Assembly: GCF_029537485.1 (NCBI RefSeq)
Contig: NZ_JARPUS010000005.1
Coordinates: forward strand, 186,001 to 250,000
Source of the DNA: Pseudomonas sp. GOM6
GTDB taxonomy: Bacteria; Pseudomonadota; Gammaproteobacteria; Pseudomonadales; Pseudomonadaceae
Reading direction: 5' to 3'
DNA: 64,000 bases
Position numbers and translations under genes: made by a program. This document shows, piece after piece, positions 1-7,284 of the stretch. How positions within the stretch are numbered: the stretch's first letter is position 1; the number at the start of each line of letters is the position of its first letter. The notes below the pieces were generated by a model. It saw only the letters and a list, made by a program, of their open reading frames with translations. It had not been told where the DNA came from and searched no databases.

Positions 1-108
1 AATGTTGAGTAACGGCCAAGCAGACTCGTTCCCGTCGAGGATAAGCGTCAGGGTGTCGTCTGAAACGTAGGCTGTGAATCGGGGCGTGCGGGTGAGCTTT
101 GCACCCAT
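1..108 (-). CDS. Partial open frame running off the left edge
   Basis: The minus strand is open from the TAA at 208-210 to the window edge, with protein-like content ending in DDTLTLILDGNESAW. The only ATG in this frame is at 106-108 and has no clear SD, so the start is uncertain; a GTG lies just upstream. An overlapping second frame (ATG at 165-167) is also open, which lowers confidence. No family recognised. The C-terminus lies outside the window. Confidence 0.35.
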   Translation of the reverse strand, partial: MGAKLTRTPRFTAYVSDDTLTLILDGNESAWPLLNI

Positions 109-172
109 GAAGCTGTTCTTGAGGATCACGACGATGGCTGCTCGAACTTCCTGATAGCACAGAGAACATAGC

Positions 173-188
173 CCGCCGGGGCGGGCAG
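173..188 (-). terminator. GC-rich hairpin after the 208-525 gene
   Basis: GCCCGC and GCGGGC arms form a short strong hairpin just downstream of the stop of the minus-strand gene at 208. There is no long U run, so it may act only as an RNA end or a weak terminator. Confidence 0.35.
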
Positions 189-207
189 TAGGAACACTCT
201 GTCTGAT

Positions 208-525
208 TTACGCCGGGACGGCGCCAGGCTGGCAGGCGCTGGTGCCGGTGCCGGCGGAAACCGTTTCGCCGAATCGCTCAGAGGTAGAGAAGAGGGCTTT
301 GCCGGGGTTCGACTTCTTCACGTAGTCGTAGATGGTCGCCTCGACGTGTGTCATGAGGTCGCCGTTGTCCGCCACAAGGCCAAGCTTTCGAAGGTCGCGC
401 ACCAGGTTGTCACAGGTCTCTCCTAGCACCGCGGCAAGATCCTTAGCTTGCTCGTGCGCACCGGCTGGGGCTTCTTGGGCGCAGGCCTTGAAGTTGCGCA
501 GTGCCTTGTTCAGTTCGTCGCTCAT
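208..525 (-). CDS. Hypothetical protein, 105 aa
   Basis: Start chosen at the ATG giving MSDELNKALRNFKACAQ, because AAGGACGAG sits at proper distance upstream; a longer frame to 597 has no such site. The protein is mostly helical and charged (LAAVLGETCDNLVRDLRKL) with no signal peptide or membrane segment, so it is probably cytoplasmic. It follows the membrane protein at 558-818 by 32 bases and may share its transcript. No family recognised. Confidence 0.6.
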   Translation of the reverse strand: MSDELNKALRNFKACAQEAPAGAHEQAKDLAAVLGETCDNLVRDLRKLGLVADNGDLMTHVEATIYDYVKKSNPGKALFSTSERFGETVSAGTGTSACQPGAVPA

Positions 526-557
526 GTTCTCGTCCTTGGATCCACGTTGCTGACTGT

Positions 558-818
558 TCAGAGCTTTGCCGAGCGAAGCAGCGCCACTGCTTCCCACTCA
601 GCTGCTTTGGCGAAACACCTGGCGGCCACTTCGGAGTTGCCATTGGCTTCCTCAGCGATGGCTAGCGCCCGCCATTTCTCGGCTCTCTTTTCGGCTGCCT
701 CGGGCGTGTTCTCGTAGGCCAGCGCCAGAACGTATGGGATCAGGAGCAGCAATACGAGGGCTGCGCCAATCCATAGGTTTTCTACAACCATGCTTCCAAG
801 CTGAGCAGTAGAAATCAT
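558..818 (-). CDS. Small membrane protein, 86 aa
   Basis: Starts at MISTAQLG with AAGGAGGACT as a strong SD. Residues about 14-34 (IGAALVLLLLIPYVLALAY) form one transmembrane segment; the rest is an alanine/glutamate-rich helical tail (AIAEEANGNSEVAARCFAKA) resembling a single TPR-like helix pair, likely facing the cytoplasm. Lies between the cold-shock-domain gene and the 105-residue gene on the same strand. Function unknown. Confidence 0.65.
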   Translation of the reverse strand: MISTAQLGSMVVENLWIGAALVLLLLIPYVLALAYENTPEAAEKRAEKWRALAIAEEANGNSEVAARCFAKAAEWEAVALLRSAKL

Positions 819-859
819 CTGCCAGTCCTCCTTCGGTACCCGGGAAGGGTGAGTTCTGA

Positions 860-1438
860 TTAGCCGCGCTTTTGGCGCGAGATGACTACAGCGACGCCCG
901 TAAGCTGGGTCACCGTGCGGTATTTGGTCATGCTGGCCGGGCTGTAGAAGAACTTGCCCCAGGTAGGTCTGAGGATCATGCCGATTATGTTCAACAAGAG
1001 GTCGAAGAATCCAAACATGCTGAAGCTCGATTCGATGTACTGGTGCTCATGAGTGATGAGCACCGCATTCCCGCCGACCCGTGAAGACGCCGAGAGCAGC
1101 GAGTTACGGGCGTTGGCGAATCCCTTCTCAGCCGAGGTCACTTCACAAATTTCCCGCTCGACAGTGAAGCCGCCGGGGAAGTAACCGTCTTGGCTGTACA
1201 TGACCTTGTTGGGGTACTCCATCTGCACCGGGTATGGTTCGCCGGCTTTGATCAGGATGATCTTCTCGGCCTGCACACCCTTGGGAGTTTGCTTGGGTCG
1301 AAACTCTACGAAATCATTTACGGACGGGGAGTGACCTGGCTGCAGGAACTTGCGATGGAAAAAGACGGAGTCGCCGTCCTCAGTGCGGATGAAACCGAAA
1401 CCCTTGTCCTCGATGTACTTGTGGATCGTACCCTTCAT
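860..1438 (-). CDS. Cold-shock-domain protein with C-terminal membrane segment
   Basis: Residues 1-65 are a cold shock domain with the RNP-1 type motif KGFGFIRTEDGDSVFFH, an RNA/ssDNA-binding beta-barrel. The rest (about 65-192) contains an alanine/glycine stretch (ASSRVGGNAVLITHEHQ) and one hydrophobic segment (MFGFFDLLLNIIGMIL), so the nucleic-acid-binding head may be tethered to the inner membrane. Typical CspA proteins are about 70 residues, so the extension is the notable part. The frame can be extended to a TTG at 1558; the ATG before KGTIHKYIEDK was preferred because it matches where cold shock domains begin. Confidence 0.75.
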   Translation of the reverse strand: MKGTIHKYIEDKGFGFIRTEDGDSVFFHRKFLQPGHSPSVNDFVEFRPKQTPKGVQAEKIILIKAGEPYPVQMEYPNKVMYSQDGYFPGGFTVEREICEVTSAEKGFANARNSLLSASSRVGGNAVLITHEHQYIESSFSMFGFFDLLLNIIGMILRPTWGKFFYSPASMTKYRTVTQLTGVAVVISRQKRG

Positions 1439-1754
1439 GCGCTGGCCCGTATGGTTCGTCTCAAGTGGGGCAGCGTCGTATGCATGCCCTGATTTGCAAC
1501 CATGATTCCATGGCGAAAAGCGTGTCAGCAGGTCAGTTAGGCCTTTTTTTGGGGGCAAATCGGGGCGTCGTCGTTTGGGCTTGAGGCCGGCATCAGACTG
1601 TTGTTAGCATGGTCTGGCGCTCAGGCAGGCGCATGACACCCGTTTTTAAAGCTGGCAACGGCACTGCCTTTTGAACTGATGACCGACTGTGACTCTGATC
1701 GGTCCGTATGTAGCGGAAACGGGTGACGCTGCGCAGCTGGGCCGGGAGACCGTC
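1439..1754. other. Intergenic region between divergent genes
   Basis: Lies between the cold-shock-domain gene and the DUF5623 gene. It holds the extended minus frame to 1558 without SD. No clear promoter box, repeat or strong hairpin stood out. Confidence 0.4.
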
Positions 1755-3032
1755 ATGGTTATCAACGCCACACCTCCGTCCTCCGTGGGCGGCATTCAGC
1801 GCCTTGCCAAGTCCATCAAGCGTGAACTTGGGATTCCTCACACCAAAGCACTTGATGAGGCTGCCCGCCAGGCCGGCTTCAGTAACTTCCTGCACGCCAA
1901 ACGCCAAATCAGCTCCGCGCCGGTCGCGTCCTTTCCGGTTTTCCTCACGGCCTACTGGTACGTGAAGGGCAGCGTTCCCCAGCGTGCGGGGCGCGAAACC
2001 GTCTCGATCACCTTGTCTCGCCCCTTGACCGACTTGCTCACTGCCAGGCAGGTCCCGGCTTGCCGCAATCTTTCTGGCTTCAAGATGGAGTTTGCCGACC
2101 ACTTGGAGCTTGTGGGCGACCTGGTCGACAAGGAACGTGCATTGGAGGCTCTCGAAGGCGTTGCCAGGACTCTGCGCTTTGTTGACGCAACGGGGCTCAT
2201 TCCTGCCTATACCCAGCCCCTGCGCGGCGCTATGCGCATCGCTGGTGCTCTTCCCAGCAAGGACCATTCCTCGTGGTGGGTTGAGCCTTCCACGAAGGAG
2301 TGGCTGGTGATCGATGAGCCCTATGGGAAGCGCGAGGGCAAAGACCGTACTGATTGGCTGCGTGACAATGGCTTGTTCAGCGTAGCCCCGGCTTGGGAGG
2401 GGCTCTATTTCCCCGGCAGCTGTATTCCCTACCTGGTCGGCCCGAGCCAGGACCTTCTCGCCAAGGTTCAGGCCCAGGTCGAATCTCTATCAGGAAAGCC
2501 AAGCGGGGTGGTGCCAGTGGCCTCCGATCGCTACTTCAGCCAGTTCACCAGTCCGGCGCGGGCTGAAAGCGGGAAGAAGCGCCGCTCCCGGCCTTCCCGG
2601 TCCTACGGTGACCACAATGGCGCCTCGCCCTACGGCGGCGGGCCAGGTGTTCGCTCGCAGTGGAAGCCCACCAGTCCAATGCCGCTGGCCACGCACACCA
2701 GCATTGGCCCTGTGCTTCACAAGCTCTGTAACAGCTCCCAGCAGTCCACGGGTATCACCCAGCGTGTTTACGAAAAGCTCAACAGGGCGCGCTCCACACT
2801 TGAGGACTGGGCCTTCATCGAGCACCGCAATGAGATTACCCGCGAGGATGAGGAGAAGCTGTACTACGGCCCTGGTGTTGCCGGGTACTCGACGCCTGAT
2901 GAATTCCGCGAGGCTATCGAGTTTGTCCGTAACGGAGTCCTCAACGGCTATCAGGACTGCAAGCCGCGGCGGGACATGCTGGCGCTGCTCGATGGCGCCC
3001 TGAGCCAGGGAGCTCCTAAGGCGGGCAAGTAG
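1755..3032 (+). CDS. DUF5623 domain protein, 425 aa
   Basis: The N-terminus (GGIQRLAKSIKREL, then ALDEAARQAGFSNFLHAKRQ) matches what I recall of DUF5623 proteins from large plasmids; function is not established. A longer middle region is beta-rich, and a low-complexity Ser/Arg/Pro stretch (KKRRSRPSRSYGD) separates it from a helical C-terminal part. Start at the ATG with GGGAG upstream rather than the GTG at 1689. No signal peptide or membrane segment. Monocistronic by spacing. Confidence 0.7.
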   Translation: MVINATPPSSVGGIQRLAKSIKRELGIPHTKALDEAARQAGFSNFLHAKRQISSAPVASFPVFLTAYWYVKGSVPQRAGRETVSITLSRPLTDLLTARQVPACRNLSGFKMEFADHLELVGDLVDKERALEALEGVARTLRFVDATGLIPAYTQPLRGAMRIAGALPSKDHSSWWVEPSTKEWLVIDEPYGKREGKDRTDWLRDNGLFSVAPAWEGLYFPGSCIPYLVGPSQDLLAKVQAQVESLSGKPSGVVPVASDRYFSQFTSPARAESGKKRRSRPSRSYGDHNGASPYGGGPGVRSQWKPTSPMPLATHTSIGPVLHKLCNSSQQSTGITQRVYEKLNRARSTLEDWAFIEHRNEITREDEEKLYYGPGVAGYSTPDEFREAIEFVRNGVLNGYQDCKPRRDMLALLDGALSQGAPKAGK

Positions 3033-3138
3033 GGAGCTCAGCCTTCAGTCGGGGTTATGCAGGCGACTAGCTGACCTCGATTGCGCTTTCCCAACTCCAT
3101 GAGAGGCTGCCTCTGAACGAATCAGGGGTAGCCCACCA

Positions 3139-3402
3139 ATGCCATTCAAGAGAAAGCCAGGACTCGGGCGTTACAACGAATCCCGCTCCGCCTGGTACGA
3201 AGCCTATCGAATAGCGCGTGTCGCCATCGGTGCTGGCCGGAAGCCTGATCACACCCAGGATGGGGTGCGTTGGAAGGCACAGCTCATCGTGGCCTATGAG
3301 CGTGAGGGGCAGGGTGACCAGTTGCTCCTCGATGCCCGCACCAAGTTGGGCATGCAGCGTCTGACAGATGAGATACTCCGCGACATAGCCAGCAAAGGTT
3401 GA
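3139..3402 (+). CDS. Hypothetical protein, 87 aa
   Basis: Basic, helical protein (SRSAWYEAYRIARVAIGAGR) starting with MPFKRKPGLGRY. It is 4 bases from the next gene, so the 3139-4605 genes are probably one transcript. No known domain recognised. Confidence 0.6.
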   Translation: MPFKRKPGLGRYNESRSAWYEAYRIARVAIGAGRKPDHTQDGVRWKAQLIVAYEREGQGDQLLLDARTKLGMQRLTDEILRDIASKG

Positions 3403-3406
3403 TTCA

Positions 3407-3967
3407 GTGGGATCCACACCATTACACCGGCGGCCGGGAGTCACCGTCGAGCAGCTGAGGGATAAGCGCAATGCACTCATTGCCAAGCTACATGCCCCTG
3501 AGCATGCAGATGGCGTTATTACGCGTGAATACGGTGACCATGACCCCCGTATTGCGCCTTTTCCGGTCTGTACTTGTGGTGCGCCAGGGGTCCTTGAACG
3601 TCTCGAAGGCGGCAAGTGGCTCGCTCGTTGTTCCAGTTGTGAAAAGCGTATCCGCGACCCACAGAAGCACGATTGGGAAGCCTGTCTACAGTGGTGCCTA
3701 CTGAACCTTGAGCAGATGGACTATCAGAATCTGCCGCTGTTCGGTCTGAATGGCCTTGATCGGCAGGCCGCAAAGGTTCGCTTAACCTCGATCTATGACG
3801 ACTTGCTCCTCCGGAGCCAAATCGCGACCCTCGACCTTTCTCTCAATCAGCGTACCCGCGAGCACCCGGCCCCTGGGCGGGACTTCTACGAGAAGATGTG
3901 TGCCTACCGCGACTGGGCAAAGTTCGCTCTGCGGCTGATCAAGGTCGCCAAGAAGGAAGAGCCATGA
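3407..3967 (+). CDS. Zinc-ribbon-like hypothetical protein, 186 aa
   Basis: GTG start immediately after the preceding stop. Residues about 54-80 hold CTCGAP and CSSCEK, a CxC...CxxC pair consistent with a zinc ribbon, followed by WEACLQWCLLNL. The N-terminal helix (LRDKRNALIAKLHAPEH) and the C-terminal helices look cytoplasmic. Its stop overlaps the ATG of the DUF3841 gene (ATGA), so the two are translationally coupled. Some phage zinc-ribbon proteins (Lar-like) have this layout, but I cannot assign it. Confidence 0.6.
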   Translation: MGSTPLHRRPGVTVEQLRDKRNALIAKLHAPEHADGVITREYGDHDPRIAPFPVCTCGAPGVLERLEGGKWLARCSSCEKRIRDPQKHDWEACLQWCLLNLEQMDYQNLPLFGLNGLDRQAAKVRLTSIYDDLLLRSQIATLDLSLNQRTREHPAPGRDFYEKMCAYRDWAKFALRLIKVAKKEEP

Positions 3968-4605
3968 CCACCGGAGCCATTCACCCAGCCATTCAGTGGC
4001 GGGAGCGATTTACCCAAGGCGCCAAGGTGCAGGCCTGGATCATCATTGAGGCCGAAGCCTGGGCTCAGCTGCAGGTTGCAGGGGAACTGGTATGCCCTGA
4101 GTCCTTTGCCGCTCCAGGTGAGGAGTTCCAGACCGCCTACAGCTGGATGAGGCAGCAGATGACCGCTGCCGGCGTCCTGCCACCGGGTGAAGGCCTCAGT
4201 CCATGGTGGGTGTGGGTGCAGCGGGCCGGTGGCCATTCAGCCCCATACCTCGAAGATCTTGCTGGTGTCAGGGCCCCGGTGGTCCTGGAGCTGGCGCTGC
4301 CAGCTTCCGACCTGGTTCTGTCCTGCTTCGATGCTTGGCATGCGGTGCTAAACCGCTGGTTTCTTTACCAGGACCAGGCAGAGAGCGACGAATTCGAAGC
4401 CTTGGAGGCAGCAGGCTCTCCAGATGCAGAATCACGGCTGCGGCATTCCTGGTTGAATGTGTTCGACCTGGGCCATCTGTACGGTGATGCTACGCCGCTA
4501 TCCGCTCGGTCGGTGCAGGGTTGCATCTGGGCCTTACGGTTGGATCAGGTGACTCGGGTAGTCTCGCATTCAGAGCTAGAAACGACCGACGATGAGCCGG
4601 ATTAG
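3964..4605 (+). CDS. DUF3841 domain protein, 213 aa
   Basis: Start ATG overlaps the previous stop (ATGA). The whole protein follows the DUF3841 pattern as I know it: WIIIEAEAWAQLQ, then AYSWMRQQM, SPWWVWVQ, a beta strand VVLELALPASDLVLSCFD, WHAVLNRWFL, SWLNVFDL and WALRLDQVTRV. DUF3841 proteins have no defined biochemical role; they occur in genomic islands and mobile elements. Likely cytoplasmic. Confidence 0.7.
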   Translation: MTTGAIHPAIQWRERFTQGAKVQAWIIIEAEAWAQLQVAGELVCPESFAAPGEEFQTAYSWMRQQMTAAGVLPPGEGLSPWWVWVQRAGGHSAPYLEDLAGVRAPVVLELALPASDLVLSCFDAWHAVLNRWFLYQDQAESDEFEALEAAGSPDAESRLRHSWLNVFDLGHLYGDATPLSARSVQGCIWALRLDQVTRVVSHSELETTDDEPD

Positions 4606-4672
4606 CAGCAGGTTGCTTTACTGCAGCCGTCTGGGATCATGACGATTCTTAACCCCTCCGAGAGGATGCGTC

Positions 4673-4927
4673 ATGGCGCTTAATCAAGCCCAACAAGCTC
4701 ACGTAAATGGCGCATTTCCAGAGTGCCGTTCGAAGATCGCCAAATACCTCGAAGAGAACGCAGAGGTTGTCGTATACCGCCAGAACGAGTGCGGTAGCGA
4801 TGTCGAGCCCTATGCTGTGGCCCCCAAGGTAGAACATGACTTTTGGCTGGGCTGCTGGGACACGCCGGAATTGGCCGCGGCGCAAGCATGCGTACTGGGC
4901 CTGAGAGTGGTCGAAGTTACACCCTGA
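4673..4927 (+). CDS. Hypothetical protein, 84 aa
   Basis: Starts MALNQAQQAHVNGAF after a GAGAGGATG-type SD. Contains a probable regulatory/substrate-like tail WLGCWDTPELAAAQACVLGL. No membrane segment. The 5' region (4606-4672) has CTCC/GAGG self-complementarity near the SD, but it is too weak to call a control element. Function unknown. Confidence 0.6.
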   Translation: MALNQAQQAHVNGAFPECRSKIAKYLEENAEVVVYRQNECGSDVEPYAVAPKVEHDFWLGCWDTPELAAAQACVLGLRVVEVTP

Positions 4928-4960
4928 TGTATGACATCAATTCACGAAGGAAAAGAAGTA

Positions 4961-5182
4961 ATGGCTTGTACTGTTGAAATCAACCAACCCAACCAGATGA
5001 TCATCGTTAACGGTGTTTCCATCAACGCCCCATTCGAGGAGTCGAGCATCGAAAGCGGGCACCCAGATGGCCCTGTCCTCCGGCATGGTGCAGTCAAAGC
5101 GGTGATCACCCAGGCAGATGCAGACAAGTTGATTGCCGCAGGCGTTGTTGACCGCCGCAGTAGTTCTACTGGCACAATCTGA
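4961..5182 (+). CDS. Hypothetical protein, 73 aa
   Basis: Start placed at MACTVEINQPNQMIIVNG because GAAGGAAAAG lies just upstream; the frame opens at 4931. A short beta-rich protein, mildly acidic, ending GVVDRRSSSTGTI. Lies 33 bases after the 84-residue gene and is probably co-transcribed with it. No family recognised. Confidence 0.6.
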   Translation: MACTVEINQPNQMIIVNGVSINAPFEESSIESGHPDGPVLRHGAVKAVITQADADKLIAAGVVDRRSSSTGTI

Positions 5183-5252
5183 ATTGCGGGTTTGGTACGA
5201 AACGTCCACTGCCCACGATCAGTCCGCAGGAGGGTAGGGCTTTCCTGTTGGC

Positions 5253-5272
5253 AGCGCGGCTTCAGCCGCGCT
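5253..5272 (-). terminator. Perfect 8-bp hairpin at the end of the 5262-6107 gene
   Basis: AGCGCGGC, TTCA loop, GCCGCGCT. It overlaps the stop codon of the minus-strand gene and lies between convergent genes. No U tract follows, so intrinsic termination is uncertain. Confidence 0.45.
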
Positions 5273-6107
5273 GGTCCTTCTTCTCGGGCTCCCGCCAAGG
5301 CGAGCTCACCTTCCCCAGCGCCAGCTCCATTCTGCAGAGCTTTTCTACGTTCATTTCCTCGAACCCGGGTACCGGGTGCTGAAGGCAGTACTGGTACCGA
5401 CCGTACAGCAGCGATCGATCAAGGCTGGCTGCCAGGGCGCTATACGCCGCCTCTACGTGTTTGGTCTGCATAGGGCGCAAGTTCAGGGCTGCGGCCGGAA
5501 TCGCGTATGTGCCATCAACCAAACGGGCGTCCAGGTCCTTCGGTACCGCGCCGCTCATCAGGCTGACCGTCGCTTCTCCAGCCCCCACGTCCTCGGAAAA
5601 GTCCTTGAGGGCGAAGAAAGATTTACCGGTGACCACCTCCAGGGTGTGCACCTTGTGGAGCAGTGCTGCAACGCGCTTGTCCTCGTCGTCATCGGTGGAA
5701 AGCGCTATGGGGCTGCTTGCGCCGGTCCTCTCGAATAGGGCCTCCAGGGACCCGTCCCGCTTGGATGTAGCGATCCAGGCATCAAGGACAGGCAGGGTCA
5801 TCTCAGCTCTGCGCTTCGGGTCGACCTCGGCCACGTAACTCTGCAGCAGGCCCCTGAGCCTTTTATCGAGCACCGCAGCTTGGCGCAGATCCCTGAGATA
5901 GCCCTGGCCTCGAAGCTCTGGGAGCTCAATGAGTGAGTCGGGAATCTCGACGGGCTTCAGTGCCGCACGAAAAGCAGCCAGGTCAGCAGCTTGCTGGGCT
6001 TCAGAGGTTTCAATGGTGTTGCGGTTCCACACCTCGGTGTAGCCGAAGAAACCGAAAACGGTGGCTCCAAGCAGAGCCATGAGGGCGGATTTACGGGTCA
6101 GAAGCAT
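5262..6107 (-). CDS. Inner-membrane-anchored hypothetical protein, 281 aa
   Basis: An N-terminal signal anchor (about residues 8-24, ALMALLGATVFGFFGY) places about 255 residues in the periplasm. The soluble part is helical (LPELRGQGYLRDLRQAAVL, QTKHVEAAYSALAASLD) with a short acidic STDDDED loop and two cysteines near the C-terminus. Transcribed divergently from the structured region at 6110-6620, with which it shares upstream DNA. No family recognised. Confidence 0.65.
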   Translation of the reverse strand: MLLTRKSALMALLGATVFGFFGYTEVWNRNTIETSEAQQAADLAAFRAALKPVEIPDSLIELPELRGQGYLRDLRQAAVLDKRLRGLLQSYVAEVDPKRRAEMTLPVLDAWIATSKRDGSLEALFERTGASSPIALSTDDDEDKRVAALLHKVHTLEVVTGKSFFALKDFSEDVGAGEATVSLMSGAVPKDLDARLVDGTYAIPAAALNLRPMQTKHVEAAYSALAASLDRSLLYGRYQYCLQHPVPGFEEMNVEKLCRMELALGKVSSPWREPEKKDQRG

Positions 6108-6166
6108 GCAGGACCTCCGGTGTCCTAACTGAACATTCTCATTGGAAACCGAGTTTATAGAGTCGC

Positions 6167-6625
6167 CCTGGGCGAATCCAAGAAATCACCAGGATGTGGG
6201 GTTGCATTACCGGCGGCCTGTGGAGAATAGAGATCAAAGGGAGCCAACAAGCGCAATCACGCCCGCCAGGCCCCGCCAGATTTCAGACGACCAGAAGGTG
6301 GCCACGACCATAACAGTGGGGCCAAAGGCACTTGCCGGCGGCCTGGAAGCACGAAAGTGCTTTCGCGGGGTGCGCAGAGTGTGCCCCGGGCCATAAGCTC
6401 CACCGGCCCGCAAAACAGCTGCAGGTGATGATGGCTCTGCGGATTGCTCCACTGAGTAGGCTCTGCCGAAAGGGGAAGGACTTTCCAACTCCACCGCCAA
6501 TGGCGGTCCTTCCTGGGAACAGGAAGTCTCCCCGGTAGGGGCGAGGGGCCAGGCAAAACCCGCTGCCCACGTGACGGGCACAGAATCCCAAGACCCGGCC
6601 CCGTGCCGGGTTTTCTGTTTCTGCA
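6167..6625 (+). ncRNA. Candidate structured non-coding RNA with intrinsic terminator
   Basis: No convincing coding frame exists on the plus strand, but hairpins are unusually dense. AAGCAC/GTGCTT is closed by a GAAA tetraloop (6347-6362). CGGGGTGCGC pairs with GTGTGCCCCG (6366-6388). Other stems are GGGCC/GGCCC (6388-6409), CCGCC/GGCGG (6494-6506), CTTCCT/AGGAAG (6509-6526), CCCC-GGTA-GGGG (6530-6541) and TGCCC/GGGCA (6564-6580). A terminator stem CCCGGC/GCCGGG followed by TTTTCTGTTT closes the region at 6594-6620. Start is a guess from a weak CTGAAC...TTTATA promoter-like pair near 6129-6159. It does not show the conserved cores of RNase P RNA, tmRNA or 6S RNA that I know. The minus-strand frame across it has no good start and looks like a shadow. 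Confidence 0.5.
6594..6620 (+). terminator. Rho-independent terminator of the structured RNA
   Basis: CCCGGC, loop CCCGT, GCCGGG, then TTTTCTGTTT. This is the clearest sign that a plus-strand transcript ends here although no protein gene precedes it within 500 bases. Confidence 0.75.
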
Positions 6626-6654
6626 GCCAGCCGGGGTTTCGCCCGAGGGTTGCA

Positions 6655-6745
6655 TATCAGCGATCAGTGAGAAATTGGTCACCGTTAATTGCGAAACGGC
6701 CCATCGCTCAGTGAGAGGTTGGCCAGCGCTTGATGAGAATTTGCG
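6655..6745. mobile_element. Possible IS21-type terminal repeat remnant
   Basis: Imperfect repeats CAGTGAGAAATTGG (6665), CAGTGAGAGGTTGG (6709) and a shorter GATGAGAATTTG (6732) occur in one orientation. In reverse they read like the multiple terminal repeats of IS21-family elements (CCAACCTCTCACTGA type). No istA or istB gene is present, so at most this is a leftover end. Confidence 0.35.
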
Positions 6746-6775
6746 GACTGCAGTACACCTTCCAGGAGCCCAGCA

Positions 6776-7192
6776 ATGACGCTGAAAACCTACGATCTGA
6801 GTAAACCTCAGCAAGCCACTGAAGCACTGGCGCTGGCTATCCCGACCATGAAGGATGGCTTTACTGTCCGCACCGGCGCCGGTGATCTGGTAGTTCCGGA
6901 GGAGGACGCCATTCTGCTGATGCAGACTCTGGCGCACCTGGTGGGCCTGCGAGTGGCTGGGCCATCGGCTCAGCCGGTACCCAAGAAGCTTTACCTGGTA
7001 GGGACTGGGTTCTCTTGCGGCTCGGCCGAGAACGTCACAGTGGCCGGCATGAGCGCTGCATTTGAGCTCGCTGAGCGTAACTCCAAGCTGCCGGATGTAG
7101 TGGAGTCCAGCGTGTGGCTCGGCTGGTGCCCTCTGCGCACCTACAAGAACGGTGTCGTAGCCCGGGAGTTCGACGGCTCGCCGGCGTACTAG
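6776..7192 (+). CDS. Hypothetical protein, 138 aa
   Basis: Good SD (AGGAG) before MTLKTYDLSKPQQ. The protein appears as a compact alpha/beta domain: FTVRTGAGDLVVPEEDA, a helix LLMQTLAHLVGLRV, a strand KKLYLVGTGFSCGSAEN, and WLGWCPLRTYKNGVV. No signal peptide. Follows the structured RNA region and precedes the 668-residue gene by 92 bases. Function unknown. Confidence 0.65.
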   Translation: MTLKTYDLSKPQQATEALALAIPTMKDGFTVRTGAGDLVVPEEDAILLMQTLAHLVGLRVAGPSAQPVPKKLYLVGTGFSCGSAENVTVAGMSAAFELAERNSKLPDVVESSVWLGWCPLRTYKNGVVAREFDGSPAY

Positions 7193-7211
7193 GGGGAGCC
7201 TCCACAAGGTT

Positions 7212-7261
7212 TTAGTCAGTTCCTGCTTGAATCAGGCTGCGAATTTCTCCAGCCTGACTAA
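7212..7261 (+). promoter_or_regulatory. Long-stem hairpin in the 5' region of the 668-residue gene
   Basis: TTAGTCAG (7212-7219) is exactly complementary to CTGACTAA (7254-7261), enclosing a 34-base loop, 23 bases before the start codon at 7285. It could be an operator or a leader structure; there is no terminator-like U run. Confidence 0.35.
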
Positions 7262-7284
7262 GTCCTATTCGTGAGCCCTCCAGC

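Noticed and set aside
1593..2267. 224-codon minus-strand frame
   Set aside because: Lies antisense inside the DUF5623 gene, with no SD and no domain content; a GC-driven shadow.
6167..6625. RNase P RNA homologue
   Set aside because: An ACAGAA near the 3' end and GACCAGA-like sequence near the 5' end recall RNase P, but the conserved GGAAAGTCCGGGC core and the paired regions are absent.
6257..7207. 316-codon minus-strand frame
   Set aside because: Antisense to the structured RNA and to the well-supported gene at 6776; no SD, low-complexity content.
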